NCBI GenBank assembly: GCA_934271525.1
Contig: CAKQRL010000014.1
Span: forward strand, 1-51,853
Reading direction: 5' to 3'
DNA from: an uncultured Rhodocyclaceae bacterium
Lineage (GTDB): Bacteria; Pseudomonadota; Gammaproteobacteria; Burkholderiales; Rhodocyclaceae
Length of the DNA stretch: 51,853 bases
Positions 40,789-49,277 of the stretch are shown here, one piece after another. Below the pieces are notes generated by a model that had not been told where the DNA came from, did not search any database, and saw only the letters and a list, made by a program, of their open reading frames with translations. The translations under genes and the position numbers were made by a program. How positions within the stretch are numbered: position 1 is the first letter of the stretch; each line of letters starts with the position of its first letter.

Positions 40789-42243
40789 ATGCCAACCCAT
40801 TCAACCAACCCAGTTGTCATTGCGCAAACCATTGATGGCGCACCAATTTTTTTAGATGCAGGAATGTTAAACCGCCATTTGCTCATCACTGGCGCAACTG
40901 GCACGGGGAAATCGGTTACCTTACAAAGCCTTGCCGAGCGTTTGAGCAACAACGGCATTGCCGTTTTTTTATCGGACATCAAAGGCGATTTATCCGGTTT
41001 GGCAAAAGCGGCTGTTCCTCACGAAAAATTGTTGGCTAATTTAAAAAAACGCCACATCAAAATGCCTGAACCCGGCGCCAACACGGTTTATTTTTGGGAT
41101 GTTTTTCAAAAAGAAGGCATTGCTTTGCGTGCCACAATTTCTGATTTGGGGCCAATTTTGCTCGCGCGGCTTTTGAAATTAAACGACACGCAAGCGAGCA
41201 TTTTGCAACTTGTTTTTCGCATTGCTGATGAAAAGGGATTGCTTTTAATTGATGTCAAAGATCTTAAAAAAATGCTTGCCTTTGTGCAGGATAATCTCAA
41301 AACTTTTAAAGAAAAATACGGGCAGATTCACGCAACATCGTTGCAAACCATTGCGCGCAATGTGTTGAATTTGGAAGATTTTGGTGCAGATTTATTTTTT
41401 GGCGAACCCGCTTTAAACATTGCCGATTTATTCCAAACGGATGAAAACGGCTGCGGCATTATCCACATTTTGGAATCGGTCAAACTCATTCAAACACCGA
41501 TTTTTTACGGCACGGTGTTGTTGTGGTTGCTCTCCAACCTTTATGAAAATCTGCCTGAGGTGGGCGATTTAAAACAACCGAAAATGGTTTTCTTTTTTGA
41601 TGAAGCGCATTTGCTTTTTAAAAACGCCCCAAACGTGTTGTTGGAAAAAGTTGAACAGGTGGTGCGGCTTATTCGCTCCAAAGGCGTGGGCGTTTGTTTT
41701 GTTACGCAAAATCCAGCGGATATTCCGGATGCCGTAGCTGGGCAATTGGGCAATCGCATTCAACACGCATTGCGTGCTTTTACGCCAAAAGATCAAAAAG
41801 CGGTAAAAGTGGCAGCGCAAAGTCTGCGGGCAAATCCAAAAATGAATACCGAGACGGTAATTGGCGAACTCAAAACAGGCGAAGCCTTGGTTTCCACTTT
41901 GAATAGCGAAGGCGAGCCGCAAATGGTAGAACGCGCGTTTATTTTGCCGCCATCGTCTTTTTTGGGCGCTTTAACTGCGAATGAACGGCAAGTTGTTTTG
42001 GACGGTATTCCAATTTTCAAACATTACGGTAATTATTTTGACCGCGAATCGGCTTATGAAAAATTAAGCCGTGGCAATTTTGCCGCTGATGATTTTGCCG
42101 ATTCGCCAAAACCTGCTGCCAAAGTGTCTCGCGCGGGCAGGGCATCCAAGAGTTTTTTGGATTCTGCATTGCAAAGTTTTGGCAGAACGTTGGGGCGCGC
42201 GCTGGTGCGCGGTATTTTGGGTTCTTTAACGCGCAAAAAATAA
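40789..42243 (+). CDS. HerA-like ATPase, DUF853 (YjgR) family
   Basis: A 484-residue P-loop ATPase with Walker A GATGTGKS (residues 35-42), Walker B VFFFDEAHLLF near residue 270, and the sensor region VTQNPADIPDAVAGQLGNR, which together define the DUF853/YjgR branch of HerA-FtsK ATPases. The cellular job of YjgR is not established. The ATG at 40789 is used: an open frame from 40636 adds 51 residues, part of them read through repeat arms. The C-terminal 60 residues are Ala/Ser/Lys-rich and end in GSLTRKK. Stand-alone gene, divergent from glmS. Confidence 0.92.
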   Translation: MPTHSTNPVVIAQTIDGAPIFLDAGMLNRHLLITGATGTGKSVTLQSLAERLSNNGIAVFLSDIKGDLSGLAKAAVPHEKLLANLKKRHIKMPEPGANTVYFWDVFQKEGIALRATISDLGPILLARLLKLNDTQASILQLVFRIADEKGLLLIDVKDLKKMLAFVQDNLKTFKEKYGQIHATSLQTIARNVLNLEDFGADLFFGEPALNIADLFQTDENGCGIIHILESVKLIQTPIFYGTVLLWLLSNLYENLPEVGDLKQPKMVFFFDEAHLLFKNAPNVLLEKVEQVVRLIRSKGVGVCFVTQNPADIPDAVAGQLGNRIQHALRAFTPKDQKAVKVAAQSLRANPKMNTETVIGELKTGEALVSTLNSEGEPQMVERAFILPPSSFLGALTANERQVVLDGIPIFKHYGNYFDRESAYEKLSRGNFAADDFADSPKPAAKVSRAGRASKSFLDSALQSFGRTLGRALVRGILGSLTRKK

Positions 42244-42255
42244 TCGACGGTAAAC
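42244..42255 (+). repeat. Degenerate half-unit of the dispersed repeat
   Basis: TCGACGGTAAAC differs by one base from the arm consensus and is followed by a T7-C-A4 centre, 1 base after the HerA-like gene stop. No facing arm. Confidence 0.7.
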
Positions 42256-42383
42256 GGAAAATTTTTTTCAAAATGACTTCAAAACTTCAATGTGCCAAGT
42301 GTTGAGTGGCGTGGCTTTGGCATTTTCAGCGTTTGGGTTATTTAAAAATTTCGAAAAAAATTAAGCGTTGTATATTTGAGTGC

Positions 42384-42411
42384 TTGCGTTTTTGGAAAAA
42401 GAGCGTAAAAT
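42384..42411 (+). promoter_or_regulatory. Promoter for tRNA-Phe
   Basis: TTGCGT (42384-42389) and TAAAAT (42406-42411) with 16 bases between, 14 bases before the tRNA. The -35 is close in form to that of tRNA-Ser in this window. Confidence 0.65.
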
Positions 42412-42425
42412 GCGCCGTTTTATCC

Positions 42426-42501
<76 letters not shown>

Positions 42502-42528
42502 TTTTCTTAATCTAATTCGCTAATAATT

Positions 42529-43821
42529 ATGCGCACAATCATCACGCTTTTGTTGTGCTGTTTGGCTACATTAACAGCGCTTTCTGCGCGCGCTGATGCG
42601 GGCTTTGTGGAAGAAGAGATTATGTTGCCCGCCATCACGCAAGTCTCCATTGATTTAACCCAACAAAATTCCAGCCTGTGGGCGCGCATTCGCAATGGCT
42701 TTGCCATGCAAGATATTGATGATGATTTAACACTCAAATACCAAGAATTTTATTTCTCCAACCCTGCGTATTTAAAACGGATGGTTTCTCGTGCGCGCCC
42801 CTTTTTATTCCACATTGTTGAAGAAATTGAAAAGCGCAATATGCCCACCGAACTCGCATTTTTGCCGATGGTAGAAAGCGCTTTTAACCCCAATGCCTAT
42901 TCGCATGCCAAGGCTTCGGGCTTGTGGCAGTTTATTCCTTCAACGGGCAAGCGTTTTTATTTGGAACAAAATTATTGGGTAGATGAGCGGCGCGACATTG
43001 CGGCTTCCACCGAAGCAGCGCTGGCTTATTTGCAAAATATTTACGATATGCACGGTGACTGGCATTTGGCGCTTGCTTCATACAACTGGGGCGAAGGTGC
43101 CGTGGGGCGCGCTGTTTCCAAAAACGAAGGCTTGGATTTGCCCACCGATTATTTGAGTTTGAAAGTGCCCAATGAAACGCGCCATTATGTGCCGAAATTG
43201 CAGGCGCTCAAAAACATTTTTGGCGACCCATTTTTGTTGGAATATTTGGGCATTGACGACATTCCCAACCGACCAATTGTGGCAAGCGTGCAAATCAAAG
43301 AACCAATGGATTTGAAAACAGCGGCGGCTTTGGCAGGGCTTTCTGTTGATGATTTTCAGCGTTTTAACCCCGCACACAATCGCGCCGTGGTGATGTCCGA
43401 TTCCGAGGTTTTGTTGCCTGCGGACAAAATTGATGCCTTTTTGTTAAACCTAGAAAATTATGAAGGTCCGCTCAACAAACTCTTTGTTGTTCGCTTAAAA
43501 AAAACCACGAGCTTGAAGCAGTTCGCCGCGGCAAACAAATTGAATTTGGCAAGCTTGGCAGATATCAACGGCGTGCCGCAGAAAGCAAGCATTCGCGCGG
43601 GTTCGGCTCTTCTTGTGCCGCGCGAAGTCAAAGGTGCCAAAACCTTGGACGCTTTTTTGGAAGAACACGGCACGCCCGAATTAAAAATCAAAGTGGCGAA
43701 TAAGAAAAAAGTAAAAAAACGCAAAAAACGAGTGGCAAAAAAAAACAACAGCCAGAAAATCCTAGCGATTTTGCGATTTTCCACGGTAAACGATAAGACG
43801 TTTACCGTGGATTTTGATTAA
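42529..43821 (+). CDS. mltD: Membrane-bound lytic murein transglycosylase D
   Basis: MltD cleaves peptidoglycan glycan strands with formation of anhydro-muramic ends. It has a signal peptide (MRTIITLLLCCLATLTALSA), an SLT domain with catalytic Glu116 in FLPMVESAFNP, SGLWQFIPSTGKRF and ASYNWGEGAVGRA, and a C-terminal LysM-like domain (TSLKQFAAANKLNLASLADI; GSALLVP). After LysM comes a very basic stretch (KKKVKKRKKRVAKKNN), and then about 15 residues translated straight through both arms of a palindromic element, with the stop just after the second arm. The final residues overlap the convergent restriction gene by 4 bases. Length 430. Confidence 0.92.
   Translation: MRTIITLLLCCLATLTALSARADAGFVEEEIMLPAITQVSIDLTQQNSSLWARIRNGFAMQDIDDDLTLKYQEFYFSNPAYLKRMVSRARPFLFHIVEEIEKRNMPTELAFLPMVESAFNPNAYSHAKASGLWQFIPSTGKRFYLEQNYWVDERRDIAASTEAALAYLQNIYDMHGDWHLALASYNWGEGAVGRAVSKNEGLDLPTDYLSLKVPNETRHYVPKLQALKNIFGDPFLLEYLGIDDIPNRPIVASVQIKEPMDLKTAAALAGLSVDDFQRFNPAHNRAVVMSDSEVLLPADKIDAFLLNLENYEGPLNKLFVVRLKKTTSLKQFAAANKLNLASLADINGVPQKASIRAGSALLVPREVKGAKTLDAFLEEHGTPELKIKVANKKKVKKRKKRVAKKNNSQKILAILRFSTVNDKTFTVDFD
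43780..43811. repeat. Dispersed palindromic element, compact unit (32 bp), within mltD 3' end
   Basis: Exact arms TCCACGGTAAAC and GTTTACCGTGGA with only eight bases between them and no T/A centre. The stem is extended by G-C pairs. The whole unit is coding for MltD and lies at the convergent junction with the restriction gene, so it may also terminate both transcripts. Confidence 0.92.
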
Positions 43822-45992
43822 AACCACACCGCATAATCCCATTGCCGCACAAAAGCGGACATTGCCGCCCAATCAATTTCGTTGTTATCTTGAACGGGTA
43901 ACAAAACCTCGATGCCTTGTGGAATATCGCTAATCGTTCTGCCGTGTTGAATAGTCTGAAAGAGGCGCTCGCTTAACACAACGGCCAAATAAAAGCGTGC
44001 AAAATCGTCTGCTGCCGATTGGAATTTTTCGTGTAAATCGCAAACCATCACAAAACTTGTGGCGCCAAACTCAAAATTGCAATAATAGGTTTTGCCACCG
44101 CCGCCGTCCCCGCCGCACACAATGCAAAAAAGGTTACTGTAAATTTTGGCAGGGGTATTCACTGTGCCCGCAATGCCGTTGTTGTCCTTTTTGGCAACAA
44201 TAATGGGGTATTTTCCGCAATATTTATTTTCAGCTTTTCTATCAGGTGATTTGCTTTTTCCTTTTTCAATTTTAAAAAGTAAATCGGCTATTTTAAAACG
44301 TGCAAAACTTTTAAATGTAGGTTTTGACGGTTTTTCTAATATTTTTGGCGTTATTTTTTTACCGCATAAAATTTTGGCGGCAATATTTTCACGCAGATAT
44401 TTTTCAAAAATTTCATTGGAAACTTCTAATGAACGTTTTGAACTGTATGCTTCAAATAAACATTCGTCTGTAAAATTAATATTTTTTTCAATGGCTCGAA
44501 ATTCACTGTAATAGCCATTTAAAGCATTTAAAATTTCTTTTTCTATTTGCAACCAATGATTATTCGGGTCGCTTCTAAAATCATTTGCTGAAATAAAACC
44601 ATCATTGGAACAATCAATTAAAAGCGTTTTTCCACGGTCAACGGTTTTGTTTTTTTGAAAAACGGCAATGCAAGTGGCAGGAGCAGCATTGGGATAAAAC
44701 AAATCGCTTGGCAATGAAACCACATAACACAAATGACTAATTTCAAAAATATTTTTTAATAAATCCAAGTTTTCTTTATCCGTGCCTTTGACCGATGATT
44801 TTGGCAAAATGCTGGCGAGAATGCCGCCGTCCGCCATATTTTCCAAAGCTAAAAGCACAAATTGCAATTCCTTTTCTTTTTGGGAAAAAGGCGGATTCAT
44901 CAAAACACGGTCATAAGCATTTTTAAATTGTGGTACTTTTGTAAAACAATCTTCACAAAAAATTGATGCCGAACCGTCGCCATGCAACAACATATTAATG
45001 CCTGCCAAGGTGGCGTTAAAATCATTGGCTTCTATGCCGATTAAGTGATTTGCTTTGATTTCTTTACTTTTCTCGGGCGCTTCAAAACACATATTGGCCA
45101 TCGCATTAGTCAAAAACGTGCCGCTACCGCAGGTAGGGTCTAAAACCACATTGTTTTTACTGCATTGCGCTAAGCGATACATCAATTGTGCAATGTGGTC
45201 TGGTGTGAAAATTTCGCCTTTTTCGTTAGCATTGGCAGAATTCCATTTTCTAAAAACACGTAAAAAACTATTCATTATGTCGTGTCCACGGTAATCATCC
45301 GTGGAAATATTAATAAAACTATAAATGGTTGAAATCTCTTGCACAATTAAAAACAAGTCTTCTGTTTTTGCTTTTTGCAAGGTTGAATCTTGCAAGGCAA
45401 TTTTTATAAATTCTTTTTTTTGTAAGCGTGTAATGGGATTATCTTTAATAATATTTTCAATACCACGTGTTAAAGAATTTAAAATAGTTGAGGTGGAATC
45501 CAAATTGATATCTTCACCGAATTTAAAACACAACATTGTGGCACCTATAAATGGCACGTTCATTTGTTTATCAATTTTGGAGTCACGAAATAAATTCGCT
45601 AGTTTTTTGGCGCTTTTTTCTACAATCGCTTCATTATTGATTTTTTTAGGAAAATATTTTTCACGGTAATAATCTTTATCCCGTAGTTTGATTTCATCTT
45701 TTTTTAAAACACCTTTGACATAACATTGAAAATTTTTGCCGTTGTATTTAAAACCAATAAAATTTTCATTGCTTTCAAGGCGCATATAATCTTCTAATTG
45801 TCCTGAAAATGTCTTGCCTTGGGCCTTGGCATCTAAAATAAAGGTAATGCCTTCATAATAATAGTAGCCATCGGGCTTGGTTGCCGTGCCTTTTTGTGAT
45901 TTATAAATGTGCAAAGAACCATCCGTTTTATTTGGTAAGCCCAAAATGTGCGTGAAAGTGTCTACGATTTCTTTTTCACTCAAAGCAGCCAT
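43818..45992 (-). CDS. Single-chain restriction-modification enzyme (type IIG-like): nuclease, N6-adenine methylase, recognition domain
   Basis: The 724-residue protein combines three parts. Residues 38-56 hold KPDG followed by FILDAKAQGK, a PD-(D/E)xK-type nuclease signature (Pro40-Asp41, Asp54-Ala-Lys56). The middle is an HsdM-like methylase with LDPTCGSGTF (about 283-292) and NPPF (366-369), the gamma-type adenine methylase motifs. The last 170 residues look like one HsdS-type recognition domain (KIADLLFKIEKGKS; GNTA-like PIIVAKKDNNGIAGT). This matches type IIG/IIC enzymes that cut and methylate in one chain. The ATG at 45992 follows AAAAAGGAT. A repeat half-unit lies in frame inside it. 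Orphan HsdS at 26.6 kb could in principle redirect it. Confidence 0.8.
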   Translation of the reverse strand: MAALSEKEIVDTFTHILGLPNKTDGSLHIYKSQKGTATKPDGYYYYEGITFILDAKAQGKTFSGQLEDYMRLESNENFIGFKYNGKNFQCYVKGVLKKDEIKLRDKDYYREKYFPKKINNEAIVEKSAKKLANLFRDSKIDKQMNVPFIGATMLCFKFGEDINLDSTSTILNSLTRGIENIIKDNPITRLQKKEFIKIALQDSTLQKAKTEDLFLIVQEISTIYSFINISTDDYRGHDIMNSFLRVFRKWNSANANEKGEIFTPDHIAQLMYRLAQCSKNNVVLDPTCGSGTFLTNAMANMCFEAPEKSKEIKANHLIGIEANDFNATLAGINMLLHGDGSASIFCEDCFTKVPQFKNAYDRVLMNPPFSQKEKELQFVLLALENMADGGILASILPKSSVKGTDKENLDLLKNIFEISHLCYVVSLPSDLFYPNAAPATCIAVFQKNKTVDRGKTLLIDCSNDGFISANDFRSDPNNHWLQIEKEILNALNGYYSEFRAIEKNINFTDECLFEAYSSKRSLEVSNEIFEKYLRENIAAKILCGKKITPKILEKPSKPTFKSFARFKIADLLFKIEKGKSKSPDRKAENKYCGKYPIIVAKKDNNGIAGTVNTPAKIYSNLFCIVCGGDGGGGKTYYCNFEFGATSFVMVCDLHEKFQSAADDFARFYLAVVLSERLFQTIQHGRTISDIPQGIEVLLPVQDNNEIDWAAMSAFVRQWDYAVWF
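44631..44642 (-). repeat. Half-unit of the dispersed repeat inside the restriction-modification gene
   Basis: The coding strand reads GTTGACCGTGGA after a C-A7 centre, translated Val-Asp-Arg-Gly, a third reading frame compared with the other in-gene copies. It sits between motif IV and the recognition domain. Confidence 0.85.
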
Positions 45993-46017
45993 TTCAAAAT
46001 CCTTTTTGTTGCAATAT

Positions 46018-46068
46018 TCCACGGTAAACCTTAAAAAATTTTCAAAATTTTTTAAGGTTTACCGTGGA
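46018..46068. repeat. Dispersed palindromic element, full unit (51 bp)
   Basis: Exact arms TCCACGGTAAAC and GTTTACCGTGGA; here even the spacer next to the arms (CTTAAAAAAT / TTTTTTAAGG) is partly complementary, making a longer stem. It separates the prepilin gene from the restriction gene. Confidence 0.95.
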
Positions 46069-46071
46069 AAA

Positions 46072-46638
46072 TTAAAATTTTCGGCAAAGGGTGTAAAGCG
46101 TGGATTCGTCTTCGGAATATTGTGTGACGGCAGTTTTTGCTGATGTGTCGGAATAAGCGCGGACTAGGCCTTTGCCTGCTTGGCCATCGTCTAATTGTGT
46201 GTCAATGGCTTGTGCCACTTTGCCCGACAAGTTTTGCGCGCACAACACCCAACCTGCCAAGCCGCTTGCATTGTTGATAACCGTAAACACGCCGTTTTCC
46301 GCGTGTGGCGGCGCGGCATCGCCTGAACCTATTAAAAATCCTGATTCGCGCAAGTGTTGCCAAAAAAGTGAAGATTCGCCTGACTCCAAAACGCCATTAC
46401 CGTTGCCCGCGCCAACGCCAGCCCAGCGCGTGGCTTTTGCATCATCGCCCGGGTAGGCGCGGTAGCGTTCTTGGTAAGAATACACAGCGCTTGCAATGCC
46501 GTTAAAATCGTTGATGATATTTTTGATGCGCGCCTGCACAATCAACTCTTGACCTTTTAAAACGCCGCCCAAAAGCAAACCGATGATTACCATCACAATG
46601 GCAATTTCAATGAGCGTAAACCCGTTGTTCTTTTTCAT
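46072..46638 (-). CDS. Type IV prepilin-like protein (pseudopilin)
   Basis: The N-terminus MKKNNG-FTLIEIAIVMVII is a classic prepilin: short basic leader, Gly6-Phe7 cleavage site, Glu at position 5 of the mature chain and a hydrophobic helix. The 188-residue precursor has two Cys (VLCAQNL and LCRKF) that could close a C-terminal loop. Relatives act in type IV pili, type II secretion or DNA uptake. The ATG overlaps the rpoS stop as ATGA, so it is translated with the sigma factor; no other pilus gene is nearby. Stationary-phase-linked expression is an inference from that coupling. Confidence 0.88.
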   Translation of the reverse strand: MKKNNGFTLIEIAIVMVIIGLLLGGVLKGQELIVQARIKNIINDFNGIASAVYSYQERYRAYPGDDAKATRWAGVGAGNGNGVLESGESSLFWQHLRESGFLIGSGDAAPPHAENGVFTVINNASGLAGWVLCAQNLSGKVAQAIDTQLDDGQAGKGLVRAYSDTSAKTAVTQYSEDESTLYTLCRKF

Positions 46639-47525
46639 TCGTATTCCTTTAATTCTTTTAATAAGCGGCGCAGGTTTTTTAAACCCCGATTTTTGAGCCG
46701 CCGCACTTCGTCTGCCGAAAGATTCAAATCCGCACCGATTTCCTTAAACGTTTTGGATTCGTTTTCCCCCAAGGCGTAGCGTGTTTCCAACACAAAGCGT
46801 TCGCGCGGGTCAATTTTTTCCAAGGCTGCTTTTAAAAGTTGCATGCGTTCGCGCTGCTGCAAAAGCATATCGGGTTCTTCGGCGGAGTCTGATGCGATGG
46901 TTTCAAGCAAGCTCAAATTGTTATCAGTGTCGACTGGAAAATCCAAGGAACTCACCACATCGCTTTTTGCCAAAATGTGGCGCACTTCTTCCACGGGTTT
47001 TTGTAACAAATCTGCTGCTTCGCGAAGCAAGTTTTCATAAGTTTGCCCTTCTTGATGCGGCAATTCACGCATTGCACGCAAAATGGCAGAAACCGATTTC
47101 ACCACATAAACAGGCAAGCGAATTAAGCGTGCTTGGATGATGGCGCGCTCTATATTTTGGCGAATCCACCACGTGGCGTAAGTGGAAAAGCGAAAACCTT
47201 TTTCTGGCTCAAATTTTTTAACGGCGTGGATTAAGCCGAGATTGCCTTCTTCAATCAAATCCAAAAAAGAAAGGCCGCGCCCGCGGTAGCGCTTGGCAAT
47301 GTTGACGACCAAGCGCAGATTATGCTCAATCATATTTTGCCGCGCTTGAAAGTCGCCTTTTTTGGCTAAAAAAGCAGTTTGGCGCTCTTCTTCGGCGGAA
47401 AACAAAGGTTTTGCGCCGATTTGGTTCAAATACAAGCGCGTGATATCCGCCCAAAGCGCAGATTCTTCTTCATTGGGGTTAGAAGAAGAATCCAACTCTG
47501 AAAAATAATCATCCTCGCGGCTCAT
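46635..47525 (-). CDS. rpoS: RNA polymerase sigma factor RpoS-like
   Basis: A 296-residue sigma-70 family protein. Region 1.2/2.1 is seen in TRLYLNQIGAKPLFSAEEE and NMIEHNLRLVVNIAKRY, region 2.2-2.4 in LDLIEEGNLGLIHAVKKFEP and FSTYATWWIRQNIERAI, region 3 in AILRAMRELPHQEGQ, region 4 in ALEKIDPRERFVLETRYALG and the helix-turn-helix TFKEIGADLNLSADEVRRL. Its position after nlpD, with 2 bases between, identifies it as the RpoS equivalent, the general stress and stationary-phase sigma factor. It is a little shorter than E. coli RpoS (330). The ORF after it is the coupled prepilin. Confidence 0.93.
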   Translation of the reverse strand: MSREDDYFSELDSSSNPNEEESALWADITRLYLNQIGAKPLFSAEEERQTAFLAKKGDFQARQNMIEHNLRLVVNIAKRYRGRGLSFLDLIEEGNLGLIHAVKKFEPEKGFRFSTYATWWIRQNIERAIIQARLIRLPVYVVKSVSAILRAMRELPHQEGQTYENLLREAADLLQKPVEEVRHILAKSDVVSSLDFPVDTDNNLSLLETIASDSAEEPDMLLQQRERMQLLKAALEKIDPRERFVLETRYALGENESKTFKEIGADLNLSADEVRRLKNRGLKNLRRLLKELKEYE

Positions 47526-47527
47526 AA

Positions 47528-48547
47528 CTATTTGCGCGCCGGCAAATATTGCGTGGGATCCACAGGTTTGCCTTGGCGGCGCACTTCAAAATGCAGTTGA
47601 ATGGTTGATGAATCGCTATTGCCCATTTCTGCAATTTTTTGCCCGCGTTGAACATTGTCGCCTTCTTTGACCAAAATAGCGCGGTTATGACCATAAGCCG
47701 ACAAAAACGTGGCACTGTGTTTGATGATGATAAGCTCGCCGTAGCCGCGCAAGCCACTGCCCGCATAAACAACCTTGCCGTCAGCCGCCGCGCGAATGGG
47801 ATCGCCTAATTTGCCAGAGAATTCCAAACCTTTGGTTGCGGCGGAATAGCCCGTGCGCAAAGGGTTAGACGTTGGCCAGCCCCATGTAACTTTGCTGTCG
47901 TTGGTTGGCGCAGGTGTTGTTGCAGTGCTTGCTGGCGCCGCGGTTGTGGGTTTTGGCGTTTCTACTTTTGGTGTAGCGATTTTGCTAGGGGTTTTGGCGG
48001 CGGGTTTGCTGGCTTTGGATTCGCCATAAGCGACTTTGGAAACATTCGGCGTTGTTTTGCGCGAAGAAGCTGATGCCGTTTTAGCCGAGGTTTTGGCAAT
48101 AACCGGTGCGGGAGTGCCATCTGGCGGGGAGATGCGAATCAGCATTCCTTCACTAATTGCCGCAGGGTCAACAATGTTATTCCATTGGGCGACTTCGTGG
48201 TAATTCTGCCCGTGTTCCAAGGCAATGCGGTATAAGTTTTCTTTGTGTTTGACGCGGTAATAACCAGCGGGAACGGTTGTGGATGATGTTGCCGTTGCGG
48301 TTGTTTGCGGTGCGGTAGTTGGCGTTGTTGTTTGCAAATTCAAATTATCCAAGCGCGCTTCCACCGGTGCGGGCGTTGCAACCGCCGAGGTTGTGGCTTC
48401 AATAACCGGTGATGGCATTGGTGTTGACGTTGTTTTCGCAATGCTCATACCGCCAGTGCGCGATTCCAAAGGTGCGGGCGGTTGCGATGAACACGCCACC
48501 AAGCCGAGTGCGCCCAAAATTAGCCCAAAAAAATGTATTTTCCGCAT
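47528..48547 (-). CDS. nlpD: Lipoprotein NlpD, LysM and LytM-like domains
   Basis: NlpD is an outer-membrane lipoprotein that activates an amidase during daughter-cell separation. The lipobox is LVAC at residues 16-19 after the signal segment MRKIHFFGLILGALG. A Thr/Ala/Pro-rich linker follows, then LysM (HKENLYRIALEHGQNYHEVA), a second low-complexity stretch rich in Lys, Thr and Pro, and a LytM/M23 domain (GLEFSGKLGDPIRAAADGKV; LQHF-like QLHFEVRRQGKPVDP). The first zinc-binding residues are replaced, as expected for a non-enzymatic activator. ATG 48547 is preferred to one 12 codons upstream because the signal peptide then has normal length. Confidence 0.93.
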   Translation of the reverse strand: MRKIHFFGLILGALGLVACSSQPPAPLESRTGGMSIAKTTSTPMPSPVIEATTSAVATPAPVEARLDNLNLQTTTPTTAPQTTATATSSTTVPAGYYRVKHKENLYRIALEHGQNYHEVAQWNNIVDPAAISEGMLIRISPPDGTPAPVIAKTSAKTASASSRKTTPNVSKVAYGESKASKPAAKTPSKIATPKVETPKPTTAAPASTATTPAPTNDSKVTWGWPTSNPLRTGYSAATKGLEFSGKLGDPIRAAADGKVVYAGSGLRGYGELIIIKHSATFLSAYGHNRAILVKEGDNVQRGQKIAEMGNSDSSTIQLHFEVRRQGKPVDPTQYLPARK

Positions 48548-48603
48548 TTTTTGCCCCACCAAAATCTTCAAAAAAGTCTTCATTGTAAGCCAAAAGGCTT
48601 GCC

Positions 48604-49269
48604 TTATTGTGTGCCTGACAACAAAGGCACAAAGCGCACTTCTTCCAACAGTTTTTCTTCAAACCCTTTGGATGTGTAATCCACGCGTTTTAAATACTGC
48701 GTGCCATCATCATCCATTACCATTGGAATAATCAAACGTCCGCCCATTGCTAATTGTTTCAACAAAGCGGGTGGAATATCGTGCGTGGCAGCCGCCACCA
48801 AAATGCTATCAAAAGGTGCCACTTCGGGCATTCCTAATGTTCCATCCGCGTGTTTTAAGCGCACGCGCGGTTCTTTTAACCAAAACAAATGCTCGCGCGC
48901 CAACTGCAACATTTCATCAATGCGTTCCACCGAATAAACAACTTCTGATAAGGGCGCCAACACGGCGGCTTGGTAACCGCAACCTGTGCCAATTTCCAAA
49001 ACCTTGCCCAAAGATTGTCTGCCTTCCAACAACAAGGAAGTCATCCGCGCCACCACAAAGGGTTGAGAAATTGTCTGCCCCAAGCCCAAGGGCAGTGCCG
49101 TGTCGTCATAAGCGCGGGAGGCAAAGGCTTCCTGCACAAAGATATGGCGGGGAATTTGCGCCATCACACTTAAAACGCGTTCGTCTGTAATCCCTTGCGT
49201 GCGCAGGCGATCCACCATTTTCAAACGCACGCGTTTGGATGTTAAACCACTACCTTCAATGTCTAGCAT
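48604..49269 (-). CDS. pcm: Protein-L-isoaspartate O-methyltransferase
   Basis: Pcm methylates isoaspartyl residues so that damaged proteins can return to aspartate. RQVPRH-type segment is present as IPRHIFV, LPLGLGQTISQPFVVARM is the family signature, and SAM motif I is VLEIGTGCGYQAAVLA. Length 221 fits. It begins 8 bases after the surE stop and ends 56 bases before nlpD, in the order surE-pcm-nlpD-rpoS found in many proteobacteria. Confidence 0.96.
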   Translation of the reverse strand: MLDIEGSGLTSKRVRLKMVDRLRTQGITDERVLSVMAQIPRHIFVQEAFASRAYDDTALPLGLGQTISQPFVVARMTSLLLEGRQSLGKVLEIGTGCGYQAAVLAPLSEVVYSVERIDEMLQLAREHLFWLKEPRVRLKHADGTLGMPEVAPFDSILVAAATHDIPPALLKQLAMGGRLIIPMVMDDDGTQYLKRVDYTSKGFEEKLLEEVRFVPLLSGTQ

Positions 49270-49277
49270 TTTTCATC

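Noticed and set aside
45285..45296. TCCACGGTAATC in the restriction-modification gene
   Set aside because: It matches ten of twelve bases but has no T-run/A-run centre; kept out of the repeat list.
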